64,000 nt of DNA from DATHVR01 sp035461175 (GTDB taxonomy: Bacteria > Actinomycetota > Acidimicrobiia > Spongiisociales > ZC4RG35): positions 1 to 64,000 of the forward strand of contig DATHVR010000030.1 of assembly GCA_035461175.1 (NCBI GenBank). The letters are read 5' to 3'. Numbering within the stretch: position 1 is the stretch's first letter; each line of letters begins with the position of its first letter. Positions 16,887 through 25,426 of this stretch are shown one piece after another. A program made the position numbers and the translations under genes. The notes beneath the pieces were generated by a model. The model did not search any database. It had not been told where the DNA came from and saw nothing but the letters and a program-made list of their open reading frames with translations.

Positions 16887-17534
16887 CTACTCTCCGATCA
16901 GTTCTTCCAGGCGGGAGGCCGCTCCTGTCGCCACGACTAGATACACGATGTCGCCGGTATGCATGGGGGAGTTCCCATCCGGGATGAAGGTACGTCCACC
17001 CCGACTGACGGCGGTGACGGCCAGTTCTCCCGGTACCTCGAGCTCCCGGCAAGGCCGACCATCGAGGCGGGCAGGGACGGTCACCTGATTCAGGTCTACC
17101 TGGCCGCCGCCGAGGCTGAAGACGGTGGCGACATCACGGGCCTGGAGAGCCTCGGATAGCCGACCGATACCCCACACGACCGGAGAGATAGTGACGACAC
17201 CCAGGCGGCGATAGAGGTCCGCCTGTCTGGGGTCATACATGCGCGCCACCACCCTCGGGACCTGGAATCGTACGACCGCAGCCCGAGCTACGACCGAGTT
17301 GACTTCATCGTTCCCGGTCACTGCCGCCAGGGCCTCGGTCCGCTCGATCCCGGCGGTCAAGAGCACCTTGCGATCGATGCCGAATCCCACGATTTGCTCA
17401 CCCGAGAAGCCGGCCGGCAGTCGATCGAAGGCCGCAGGGTCGGAATCGACCACCGTGACAGAATGACCCTCGAGGGCGAGCTGGTGGGCGAGGCCCGAAC
17501 CTACCCGGCCGCAGCCGATCACGATCACTCGCAT
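16887..17534 (-). CDS. trkA: TrkA/RCK-domain potassium regulator (second)
   Basis: 215 residues from ATG 17534, which shares its A with the stop of the ATPase gene (TGATG overlap), so translation is coupled. MRVIVIGCGRVGSGLAHQLA is the RCK_N nucleotide-binding motif and TVVDSDPAAFDRLP the ribose-binding acidic turn. VPRVVARMYDPRQADLYRRL and the TrkA_C part (LNQVTVPARLDGRPCRELEV, TGDIVYLVV) follow. Two consecutive single-RCK proteins resemble the CeuA/TrkA pairs that assemble a mixed gating ring. Confidence 0.9.
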   Translation of the reverse strand: MRVIVIGCGRVGSGLAHQLALEGHSVTVVDSDPAAFDRLPAGFSGEQIVGFGIDRKVLLTAGIERTEALAAVTGNDEVNSVVARAAVVRFQVPRVVARMYDPRQADLYRRLGVVTISPVVWGIGRLSEALQARDVATVFSLGGGQVDLNQVTVPARLDGRPCRELEVPGELAVTAVSRGGRTFIPDGNSPMHTGDIVYLVVATGAASRLEELIGE

Positions 17535-20293
17535 CAGGTCTTCCCCTTCTTTCTCGAGATTGCCTTGCGTGCCTCGTCGATCAGGGGAAGCAGGGGGATG
17601 CCCATAAGGAGCCACAGCCACCCGACGGGCGGGAAGGGGGCCGTACCGATCACGGCCTGCAGCGGCGGGAGATACACGATCAGCAAGATAACGACTATCT
17701 CCGAAGCTACACCCCACCACAGGAGACGATTGCCCCCCAGACCCGTAGTCCGCAACGAGAGGCTACGGGAGCGCTGGGCGAAGAGGTTGCCAATCTGGGT
17801 GGCGACCACCATCGCCAGGGCCATGGCAGTCGCCGAGCTATACACAGCGCCGTCGGAAGGTAGATCGAGCCATCCCGAGTAGCCGGCAAGTCGGTAAGCC
17901 CCGAAGAAGGCGAGCATCACGGCCGCCGCCTGGGCCGGTCCCAGCCACAAGTAGGCGCGGCCGAGGAGCCGACGGTCAATCAGGTGTTCGGATCGGCGAC
18001 GTGGCGGCTGCTCCATGACCCCGGCTTCGGCGGGCTCCGCACCCAAAGCGAGGGCTGGGGCCAGGTCCGTGCCGAGATCGATGGCAAGGATGTGCATCAC
18101 GTCGAGCGCCAGCGGGATCCTGCCCCCAGAGAAGGCGAAGAGGATGAAGGGAACCGCCTCGGGGGTGTTGGAGGTGAGGATGTAGGTGGTGAACTTGCGG
18201 ATGTTGGCGTACACCGCCCGCCCCTCCTCGACGGCGGCCACGATGGAGGCGAAGTTGTCGTCGAGAAGGATCACATCGGCCGCCTCCTTTGCCACATCGG
18301 TTCCTGTGACTCCCATCGCCACCCCGATGTCGGCTCGTTTGAGTGCGGGGGCGTCGTTGACGCCGTCGCCGGTCACGGCAACGACGTGGCCCTTTTGCTG
18401 TAGGGCGGCCACCACTCGCAGCTTCTGGTCGGGCGTGGCTCGCGCGAACAGAACTTCGCCTTCCAGTGCGTTTGCCAACTGTGCGTCATCGAGGATTTCG
18501 AGGTCGGGTCCGTTGATGATCTCGACCTCACCTTGAACCAGTCCGATCCGACGACCGACGGTCTCCGCCGTCAGTCCGTAGTCACCGGTGATCATCACCG
18601 TGCGGATGCCCCCTCGGTGGCATTGCTCTACTGCGTCCGCCACCTCGGGGCGAGGTGGATCTTCCATCGCAACCAGGCCGAGGAATTCCAGACTCCGCTC
18701 CAGGAGATCCGGATCGGGTTCGGTCGTCTGCCCCTCCGACCACACGTTCGATAGATCGCGGCGTGCAACTCCGAGGACGCGGAGTCCCTGCCGTGCATAG
18801 TGTTCCATTCTGGCCTCGAGGCCGGCGCGGAGCTCAAGATCCGTGCCCTGTCCCCGAACGGACTCGGCTCGTTCTAGCAGTTCGGCGGGCGCACCCTTGA
18901 CCATGAGAGTGGGGATCCCGCCGACTGGGTGGATGCTGCTCATGCGTTTACGCAGCGAGTCGAATGGTAACTCGGACAGGCGCGGCGACTCGACCTCGAG
19001 CCGATCGAGATCGATGCCGGCCTTGCGTGCAGCTACCAGGAGGGCGCCCTCGGTGGGATCCCCGACGATCGACCATCGCTGGTGGTCCTCGTCGGGCTCC
19101 CGCAGCCGGGCATTGCTGGCAAGCGAAGCAGTCACCAGCAACTCGTGCAGCTGATAGTCGGGCGGCGGCGCAATGGCACCACTCGGGCCGTATCCCACCC
19201 CCTCCACCTCGTACTCTCGGTCGGCGACGGCGATCCAGCGAACGGTCATCTCGTTCTGCGTGAGGGTGCCGGTTTTGTCCGTGCAGATGACGGTGGTCGA
19301 CCCGAGTGTCTCAACCGCCGATAGCCGCTTGACCAGGGCCTGTCTGTGGACCATGCGCTGGGTTCCCATCGCCAGGGCGAGTGTCACCGTGGGCAGGAGG
19401 CCCTCCGGCACGAAGGCAACGATCATCCCGAGGGCGAAGACGAAGCCGCGCTCGAACGACAGGCCGCCGAGCGACAGGGCGAGGATAAAGAAGAGGATTC
19501 CGATGCCGACGGCTATGGCACTCACGGTGTAGCTGACCCGCTTCAACTCGAGTTGGAGGGGACTGAGAGCTTGCTCGATCTCGCTGGTCAGAGCCGCCAC
19601 CCGGCCGAACTCCGTGTCGGCCCCCGTGGCGGTGACCACCGCTTTTCCCCGGCCGGCGGCGACGCTGGTGCCGGCGAAGACCCGGTTGGGGAGCTCGGTG
19701 CGGGCTCGTCCATCGGTATCGCATGCCTCGGCCGCTTTCCGCACCGGGCGTGATTCGCCGGTCAGGGTGGACTGGTCGACTCGTAGCGACAGATGCTCCA
19801 CGAGGCGGGCATCAGCGGATATCCGGTCGCCTTCCTCGAGCAGCACTACGTCTCCCGGGACCAGGGTTTCGGCCGGCACACGAGTAGCCAGTCCGTCCCG
19901 GAGCACGGTTGCGGACTGGGGGAGCAATTTGCGGAGAGCCTCTGTCGCCTGGTCGGCCCGGTATTCCTGCCACGAACTGAAGACGCCATTGATTAGGTTG
20001 ACGACCCAGATGGCCACCCCCAGTTGCGGGAGTCCGGCAACAAAGGCGATGACACCGCCAATCCAGAGCAACAGCGCCATCATGTGGACGAAGTTGGCCC
20101 CGTACCGCAGCAGAGCGGACTCGCGAGGGGGTTCGGGAATGGAGTTCGGTCCCTCTCGTTCGAAGCGCCGGGTCGCCTCGGCCGAGGCCAGACCCCCCGG
20201 TCCGGTATCCAAACGACCGTAGACCTCTTCCGGTGGGAGGCTGGAGAGTTCCCCACCGGGAGTTATGTCGCTCGTGAGGGGTGGGATCGTCAC
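17534..20293 (-). CDS. P-type ATPase, Na,K-ATPase-like (class IIC) cation pump
   Basis: 919 residues, full length. N-terminal cation-ATPase domain (residues ~20-85), TGES at 178-181 (actuator), DKTGTLT with phosphorylated D339, KGAPAE near 466 in the nucleotide domain and GDGVNDAPAL at 642-651. The ion-binding helices match class IIC rather than Ca2+ pumps: M4 PEGLLPTVTLALA (296-308), M5 SNTPEAVPFILFAFS (708-722) and M6 IDLGTDLAPALALGAEPAE (738-756). About ten membrane helices. Likely moves Na+ and/or K+. GTG start at 20293. Followed by two co-translated TrkA proteins, tying it to K+ homeostasis. Confidence 0.92.
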   Translation of the reverse strand: MTIPPLTSDITPGGELSSLPPEEVYGRLDTGPGGLASAEATRRFEREGPNSIPEPPRESALLRYGANFVHMMALLLWIGGVIAFVAGLPQLGVAIWVVNLINGVFSSWQEYRADQATEALRKLLPQSATVLRDGLATRVPAETLVPGDVVLLEEGDRISADARLVEHLSLRVDQSTLTGESRPVRKAAEACDTDGRARTELPNRVFAGTSVAAGRGKAVVTATGADTEFGRVAALTSEIEQALSPLQLELKRVSYTVSAIAVGIGILFFILALSLGGLSFERGFVFALGMIVAFVPEGLLPTVTLALAMGTQRMVHRQALVKRLSAVETLGSTTVICTDKTGTLTQNEMTVRWIAVADREYEVEGVGYGPSGAIAPPPDYQLHELLVTASLASNARLREPDEDHQRWSIVGDPTEGALLVAARKAGIDLDRLEVESPRLSELPFDSLRKRMSSIHPVGGIPTLMVKGAPAELLERAESVRGQGTDLELRAGLEARMEHYARQGLRVLGVARRDLSNVWSEGQTTEPDPDLLERSLEFLGLVAMEDPPRPEVADAVEQCHRGGIRTVMITGDYGLTAETVGRRIGLVQGEVEIINGPDLEILDDAQLANALEGEVLFARATPDQKLRVVAALQQKGHVVAVTGDGVNDAPALKRADIGVAMGVTGTDVAKEAADVILLDDNFASIVAAVEEGRAVYANIRKFTTYILTSNTPEAVPFILFAFSGGRIPLALDVMHILAIDLGTDLAPALALGAEPAEAGVMEQPPRRRSEHLIDRRLLGRAYLWLGPAQAAAVMLAFFGAYRLAGYSGWLDLPSDGAVYSSATAMALAMVVATQIGNLFAQRSRSLSLRTTGLGGNRLLWWGVASEIVVILLIVYLPPLQAVIGTAPFPPVGWLWLLMGIPLLPLIDEARKAISRKKGKT

Positions 20294-20705
20294 AGGCAGC
20301 CGGGCGGAGAGGACACCGTCCGAACTGTAGGACTCGACGAGCCCGCGCAGCCTTCGCCGGCCATCCCGGCTTTAAGCCTTTGCGCCACCGCCGTCGAGAA
20401 GCGTCCCGAAAATCTGATCTGAGTCGCCAGCGGCACGATGTGGGCCTGGTGGCGCATGTCGACGGATGGCATGCCATTTCCCCGGATCGCCCGGCCGGCT
20501 CGCGTCAGAGGTGAGGGCTTTGCCACTGGTGTGAAGAGATGGGAGGGAATCCAGCCGGAGTCGAGATGAGTGTCGGCATGGGCCCGCACGACCTCGACTG
20601 GTTCCTCCACGAGGTTGCGGATCGCCATCTCGGGATGGGCTCTTTTCAGTTCACGTTGGAAGCGCCGGCCGAAATGGCGGGCGGGATTGAACCGGGCGTG
20701 AGCGC
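20294..20705. other. upstream region of the ATPase operon, no gene called
   Basis: About 410 bp between two minus-strand genes. Both strands keep open frames (minus FNPARHFGRRFQRELKRAHP; plus GPHDLDWFLHEVADRHLGMG), but neither matches a family and they exclude one another. The region probably contains the ATPase promoter. I checked for a ydaO (c-di-AMP) or B12 riboswitch and found no convincing fit. Confidence 0.4.
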
Positions 20706-21353
20706 CTACTGGCTGTTGCCCGCGGCCGGAATGCCACCCCCTTGCTTGAGGATCGTCGCCATGTGCATCAGGTTCCAGCTCATGGTCTCCAGAGTCTGGT
20801 TGGTGAACTCGTTCTCGCGGCCGCCCGAGTCGGGATCCAGATAAGACGGACCCGGTCCCGCCTCGCCCACCCAGCCGGTGTCGGCCTGGGGAGGGATGGT
20901 GAAGCCGATGTGCTGGAGCGAGTAGAGCAGGTTCATCCCGCAGTGCTTGAGGCCGTCTTCGTTCCCCGACACCAGACACCCGCCAACCCGGCCGTAATAG
21001 ATGTACTGGCCACGGTCGTTGGTCATACCGGAGCTGCTGTAGAGACGCTCCACGACGCGTGTGCAGACCGAGGATTTGTCGCCTAACCAGATCGGTGTTC
21101 CGAGCACGAGGATGTCCGCCGCCAACACCCTCTCGAAGATTTCCGGCCAGGCGTCGTCCTCCCACCCTTCCTCCCGCATGTCGGGCGACATCCCCGGCGC
21201 GATCGGATTGTCGACGGCTCGGATCACCTCCGTGGACACCCCCTGGGCCTGCATGATCCCGATCGAGCGGTCGATCAAGCCCTGGGTATGGGATGTCAGG
21301 GGGCTGGGCTTGAGGGTGCAGTTGATGAAGAGGGCACTGAGGTCGGTGGGCAT
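20706..21353 (-). CDS. flavodoxin-fold NAD(P)H-dependent FMN reductase
   Basis: 215 residues: ALFINCTLKPSPLTSHTQGL is the FMN phosphate-binding loop, ADILVLGTPIWLGDKSSVCT the second flavin-contacting loop (T-P-I-W), and YYGRVGGCLVSGNEDGLKHC the third (G-N-E-D-G). Family members reduce quinones, azo compounds or FMN. Long C-terminus with many Met, no membrane segment. Confidence 0.88.
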   Translation of the reverse strand: MPTDLSALFINCTLKPSPLTSHTQGLIDRSIGIMQAQGVSTEVIRAVDNPIAPGMSPDMREEGWEDDAWPEIFERVLAADILVLGTPIWLGDKSSVCTRVVERLYSSSGMTNDRGQYIYYGRVGGCLVSGNEDGLKHCGMNLLYSLQHIGFTIPPQADTGWVGEAGPGPSYLDPDSGGRENEFTNQTLETMSWNLMHMATILKQGGGIPAAGNSQ

Positions 21354-21563
21354 GGCGCTCCAGTCCGGCTACCAGCCGATTATGCGTGAGACGGGGGCGC
21401 TGTGGAGATCTAGGTCCGCACGACCGGAACCGGGCCGGTTTTTCCGTGCAAACTGTTCCGGCTGAGGCAGGTGGCGAGTCGGGAACGGCGCCGGCAGGGT
21501 GAAAGCCCCCCGGAGCGGACAGAGGCGGCTGCTCCGGGAGGCTGCGGTCATCGCCCGCTGGGT

Positions 21564-22211
21564 CTACTCCGCCAGGGCGTCGAGCCACTCACCCCAGTAG
21601 TAACGCCACCGTTCGACGTCCTCGGGGTCGGCAAGGCGCTCGTGGCTCACGGTGAGCCTGACTCGGCCCTCGCCAGCCGGATCGATCGAGAACAGGGCAC
21701 TGCCCCCACCGAGGGCTATACGCGGGTTGCGTGATCTCGGCCTGGAGCGGATCTCGGTGTCGAGTCCGGGGAACAGGTCGGCGTGGGCGTCCTCGTCGAG
21801 GAGCAGCGCCTTCAGTTCCTCCGGGTCGAGATCGAGGGTCTTCGACTTGCTGAGGGTGAAGGTTCCGTCGGGCCGCTGATGCGGCAGCCGCCTCCCCGTG
21901 ATCCTCTCGAAACCGAGAGTGACGGTCTGAGCCCACCATCCGTCGACTCCCACCTCGTCGGCCAGATACGAGGCGATGGCACCGTGGTCGGCACCGGCCA
22001 CCGGCGACGCCTCGAGCAGGTCACACCATTCGTTCCAGGTACGACCGGTCTCCTCGCGGACGGTGTCGTCGGCGACCTCGGGCGCGGACACCCACTCGCG
22101 GTGTCGGCCTTCGCCTGCCGAGATCAGATGCCGGCGGGCGGCGCTGTAGCGCTCACCGGTCTTTTCCATACGCGCCCGGATCCGGTGCTTGAAGGATTCC
22201 TGTCGGGTCAT
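21564..22211 (-). CDS. SRPBCC/AHSA1-type protein with N-terminal helical domain
   Basis: 215 residues from ATG 22211. The N-terminus (ESFKHRIRARMEKTGERYSA) is a basic helical segment common in a subfamily of actinobacterial AHSA1-like proteins, followed by a helical domain (EWCDLLEASPVAG...GWWAQTVTLGFERITGRR). The C-terminal half (FTLSKSKTLDLDPEELKALL to RVRLTVSHERLADPEDVERW and WRYYWGEWLDAL) is the SRPBCC steroid/lipid-binding fold. Ligand unknown. Intact. Confidence 0.8.
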   Translation of the reverse strand: MTRQESFKHRIRARMEKTGERYSAARRHLISAGEGRHREWVSAPEVADDTVREETGRTWNEWCDLLEASPVAGADHGAIASYLADEVGVDGWWAQTVTLGFERITGRRLPHQRPDGTFTLSKSKTLDLDPEELKALLLDEDAHADLFPGLDTEIRSRPRSRNPRIALGGGSALFSIDPAGEGRVRLTVSHERLADPEDVERWRYYWGEWLDALAE

Positions 22212-22408
22212 TTCAACTGTCCTTCCACGACCACGGCGCACCTCCCACCCGCGCTGGCTGTCCGCGTGGCCGGGTTCAGTCGTCCGACCCTTGCCGAGCA
22301 CTCGTGGTCCCCTTTGCCTTCCGGGTCGACGGCGCGGGCGTCGATGCGAAGGTTGGGCGTGGCAAGCCGCCTCCGGTCATCCTATCGGAAGTCGTCCCGT
22401 CGGGCGGC

Positions 22409-23020
22409 TCAGGCCGGACCTTCCGAGAACTCGCCCGCGTCTTCGAAGCTCTCCCGGGCCTCGCGCAGGGCTATGACCGCGATTAGCAGTCCGGCCAGGG
22501 GATCCGCCCACCACCAGTCCCAGACTGCGTTCAGGAGCAGGCCTGCCAGCGTGGCCGTCGACAGCCACCCGTCGAGAAACGTCATCTCCGCCTCGGCCGC
22601 GAACGGCTCGTCACCCAGATCCACCGCCACCCGGCGCTTGGCGATCGCCAGCGCGAACATCACTACGGCAGTGATGGCGAGATAGACGATCCCTGGCCAT
22701 GATTCCGACGCTTCTCTCCCCGTCCACAGGTCGCGTACGGCCGCAACTCCGAGGGCAACCGCCAGCAGCACGAACGCCACACCCACCAGTCGCAAGGCCC
22801 TGCGGGTGCGGTGAGGGTGTTCCTCGCCGCGGAGATGCCACACCACGACCACGCTGGCGAAGATCTCGATCACCGAGTCCGTTCCGAATCCGACCAGCGC
22901 CAGCGAGCCGGCGGCGACGCCCAGCGCAATGGTGAGGACGGCCTCGCCGGCGTTCCAGGCGATGGTGGCGTACTGGAGCCGAAGAGCACTTCGACGCAGA
23001 CGGGGGGATCGAACGGTCAC
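22409..23020 (-). CDS. cation-efflux (CDF-like) membrane protein
   Basis: 203 residues with five or six hydrophobic helices: TIALGVAAGSLALVGFGTDS, VIEIFASVVVVWHL, LVGVAFVLLAVALGVAAVRD, GIVYLAITAVVMFALAIAKR, LAGLLLNAVWDWWWADPLAG. GFGTDSVIE and EAEMTFLDGWLS occupy the positions of the CDF metal-site helices II and V, with Asp residues in both. It lacks the cytoplasmic C-terminal domain of classical CDFs, like TMEM163-type short members. GTG start at 23020. Confidence 0.82.
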   Translation of the reverse strand: MTVRSPRLRRSALRLQYATIAWNAGEAVLTIALGVAAGSLALVGFGTDSVIEIFASVVVVWHLRGEEHPHRTRRALRLVGVAFVLLAVALGVAAVRDLWTGREASESWPGIVYLAITAVVMFALAIAKRRVAVDLGDEPFAAEAEMTFLDGWLSTATLAGLLLNAVWDWWWADPLAGLLIAVIALREARESFEDAGEFSEGPA

Positions 23021-23056
23021 GAGGGAAGTATTCCCGTCAGCCGGAGGTGTGAGTAA

Positions 23057-23749
23057 TCATCCGACCGATCGGCGTGAGTACAACATCGAGTTGCCCGACT
23101 TGCCCACTATCTCGATGGCCCCGACATGGCGCAGGCAGTAAGTCATCTGCTGGGCCAGTCGCCGCCCGCATCCGAGATCCGAGGCCAGGTCGGCGGTCGT
23201 GAACTCGGTCGGGAGCCCGACGGGAAGCAGGGCGGCCAGGGTTGCCGGCGATTCGAGGACGACCCGGTCGACCACCTCGACCAGGCGCCGCTCCTCGACC
23301 ACCCATCCCCGCCGGCGCCAGGCCTTGGTGCCATCGAAGCGGCGTACCTCCTCCTCCCGGGTCAGCAGCACCTCGATGGTCAGCCCGGGATGTGAGATCA
23401 GAGTGGGAAAGCTGACCAGTTCCCCGAAGATGTCCACCACCGTGCCTCGCTTGGGCGAGAGGCGGCGGGAGACGATGGCACCACCGTCGTCGATCTTCAG
23501 GATCCGCTTTTCGACGGGGATGGGGTGGACGATGCGGAGCTGGTGGTAGTCGAGCAGCCGGTCGAGCTTGCGCTTCATGGAGGCGAAGCCCTGGGTCTGG
23601 ATCTCGATCAGGGTTTCGCCGCGGACGATGTCGACCACGAAGCCTTCGACCGGTTCTTCGATCCGGTCTCCCTCCTCGGCGTACCAGCGCTTGAGGGCCG
23701 CATGCAGGGGTTTTTCCCGCAGGGTTCCCACATGCGGTCGAGATGACAT
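23057..23749 (-). CDS. conserved protein with PD-(D/E)XK-like N-terminal motif
   Basis: 230 residues, no firm family. Near residues 15-55, EKPLHAALKRWYAEEGDRIE is followed by GFVVDIVRGETLIEIQTQGF: a conserved Glu helix, then D-(x)n-ExQ between two strands, the layout of the restriction-endonuclease-like fold with Q in place of the usual K. The middle (KRILKIDDGGAIVSRRLSPK, FGELVSFPTLISHPGLTIEV) is beta-rich and the C-terminus (FTTADLASDLGCGRRLAQQM) is a winged-helix-like DNA-binding region. I infer a DNA-acting protein. No partner methylase nearby. Confidence 0.6.
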   Translation of the reverse strand: MSSRPHVGTLREKPLHAALKRWYAEEGDRIEEPVEGFVVDIVRGETLIEIQTQGFASMKRKLDRLLDYHQLRIVHPIPVEKRILKIDDGGAIVSRRLSPKRGTVVDIFGELVSFPTLISHPGLTIEVLLTREEEVRRFDGTKAWRRRGWVVEERRLVEVVDRVVLESPATLAALLPVGLPTEFTTADLASDLGCGRRLAQQMTYCLRHVGAIEIVGKSGNSMLYSRRSVG

Positions 23750-23806
23750 CGAGTCCGATGTTATGGCGCTCGGAGCAGGCCCCGGCGCAACTACCTCGCT
23801 GACCGC

Positions 23807-24328
23807 TCAGCCGAATCGGTGGCGGGTGTGACTGAAAGAGCCCTTGCCGAAGGCCAGAACCTTGGAGGGCCGCACCCGGTAGACATGGGCAGGCCCCCCG
23901 ACATCGTTGAAGAAACCCTCTTGGGCCGGTTCGAAGCGCCAGCGGCCATCCCACTTGGTCGACCAAAGGTCGGCGGCCCGCTGGAGCTCGGCAGGGTTGG
24001 TGACCCTTTCGGCTCGACCCTCGATCATCACGTCCAAGCCTTCTTCCCACCCACCGTCGCCGGTGGTGAGGACGACGTTGGGATTGGTGGCCAGGTTGAC
24101 GGTCTTCTGCTCCTCGGGACCCGTGCAGAAGTAGGCGGCGCCGTCCATCCACACCGACACCAGCGGTGTCACGTGCGGCCGGCCGTCGGCGCGGACCGTG
24201 GATAACCAGGACAGCTGGGCATCCTCGATCATCCGACGGGTCGTCGCCCAATCGGTGGCGGTGGCCTCGGGATCGCTGAAGCGGGGGTCGAGTGAGGTAG
24301 TGGGTTCGGGGGGAGTGGCGTTGGTCAT
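23807..24328 (-). CDS. pyridoxamine 5'-phosphate oxidase-family flavoprotein
   Basis: 173 residues from ATG 24328. LSWLSTVRADGRPHVTPLVS is the PNPOx split-barrel opening, AYFCTGPEEQKTVNLATNPN the flavin phosphate-binding segment, and VVLTTGDGGWEEGLDVMIEG the dimer strand. Family members bind FMN or F420. The C-terminal ~40 residues (RFEPAQEGFF...YRVRPSKVLAFGKGSFS) are the usual cap. Tandem with a DUF1801 gene, 13 bp apart. Confidence 0.87.
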   Translation of the reverse strand: MTNATPPEPTTSLDPRFSDPEATATDWATTRRMIEDAQLSWLSTVRADGRPHVTPLVSVWMDGAAYFCTGPEEQKTVNLATNPNVVLTTGDGGWEEGLDVMIEGRAERVTNPAELQRAADLWSTKWDGRWRFEPAQEGFFNDVGGPAHVYRVRPSKVLAFGKGSFSHTRHRFG

Positions 24329-24341
24329 GACCTCTAGACGT

Positions 24342-24707
24342 TCAGGGCCGGAGGAACTCATCGGGCTCGAGGCCCAGCTCGATCAGCCGGGCCTCGAGCA
24401 GGCGGACGAGAAGTTCCCTCGGCAGGCAGCGGTCGGCGGGGAACTTGAGCGCTCCCTTCGACCATTCGTAGCCGTCGAGTTCACCCGCCATCTCGGTGAG
24501 GACCGATCCCGAGTGCGGCAGGTAGCTGCAGTGATTCTTGGCGTAGGTGTACCCGGCCACGGCCTTCTCTCCGATCTTCAGCGCGGGCGCGGTGTACGAA
24601 ATCCCCTCCTCGGCCTCGGGAAGCAGTCCGGTGAGCAGGGAGCGGAGCTCGGTCAGGGTGCTCCGCTGTGGTTCGGGTGCTCCGGCCAGGAACTCGTCTA
24701 CGGTCAT
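24342..24707 (-). CDS. DUF1801 (YdhG-like) protein
   Basis: 121 residues: TVDEFLAGAPEPQRSTLTEL, LLPEAEEGISYTAPALKIGE and KGALKFPADRCLPRELLVRL are the three conserved blocks of DUF1801 (iron-chaperone-like fold). Full length for the family. It begins 9 nt downstream of a decayed gene's stop and precedes the PNPOx-type gene. Confidence 0.88.
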   Translation of the reverse strand: MTVDEFLAGAPEPQRSTLTELRSLLTGLLPEAEEGISYTAPALKIGEKAVAGYTYAKNHCSYLPHSGSVLTEMAGELDGYEWSKGALKFPADRCLPRELLVRLLEARLIELGLEPDEFLRP

Positions 24708-24716
24708 TGCGTCCTC

Positions 24717-25284
24717 TCAATCGGTCGAATGGACGCTACCGGGCGGGATCTGTCCACCACCGGTCTCCGCCAGGGCGATTCCCGCCTTCCGGCCGGGGGC
24801 GCGGCCCCCGTGGGGTGGGGTCACGTTCTCCAGCGGGACGCCGGAACGGGAAAGCAACCACGCCACCACCGAGTTCGAATTTCACATTTCGCCGGACCCC
24901 GCCTCATCCCGGCCCCAGATCCTCGGCGGCACCCGCTCGACGAGTTCGAGGAGGAGGTCGGCCCGGGCGGGATCGGTGCTGACGGTACGGGCCCTCCCAC
25001 GGCGTGGGAGAGGTCGGCGATGACGCCGTCGCGCCAGCGGCGCACCTCGTAGCGGAATGGTCGAAACCGGGCGAGCCGGCGATCGAACACGGGTCCCTCC
25101 AGCACGACGCCCCGGGTGGCGATGTCGGTGTCCGGGCTCGGCCAGGCGTTCTCGATGATGAACGAGCCTTCGGCGGTGCCGACTTCGAGTGCCGTGTGGT
25201 AGAGATCGAGTGGGGGGCGTTTCTCGCTGCAAGCCACCAGGGCCTCGTATATGCGGCCGTTGAAGCGGATTTAGCCGACGCCAC
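24717..25284 (-). pseudogene. decayed gene, two frameshifts and a TGG-to-TGA stop
   Basis: Reassembled across frames the product would read VASAK, FNGRIYEALVACSEKRPPLD, LYHTALEVGTAEGSFIIENA, FRPFRYEVRRWRDGVIADLS, ARADLLLELVERVPPRIWGR, GEM-W-NSNSVVAWLLSRSG and GRAPGRKAGIALAETGGG. This is a conserved actinobacterial protein family that I recognise but cannot name. Disruptions: a lost base at AAA near 25272, a lost base near 24985, and TGA (around 24882) where the family has Trp. The frame continues well after that TGA to a stop at 24717. Three lesions make this a true pseudogene. Confidence 0.65.
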
Positions 25285-25426
25285 CCGCTCCGAGCGGTAT
25301 CCAATACAGGTCGATGCGAGATCAGGGACCACTCATGACCCCAAGATATCGGCCCGGCCTGGGCAGAGGTCGCCACCCGTAAGATCCGCCGGTGCGCGTC
25401 TACCCACTCCCTGACGACGGTGGCCG

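Noticed and set aside
20440..20600. GCCACTG and AGCCGGAG strings resembling a cobalamin riboswitch
   Set aside because: The remaining B12-box elements and stems are absent, and the strand does not lead into a gene; chance match.
24880..24890. TGA inside a coding-like frame as selenocysteine or recoded Trp
   Set aside because: The family has Trp there and the gene also has frameshifts; TGA serves as a normal stop in other genes of the window.
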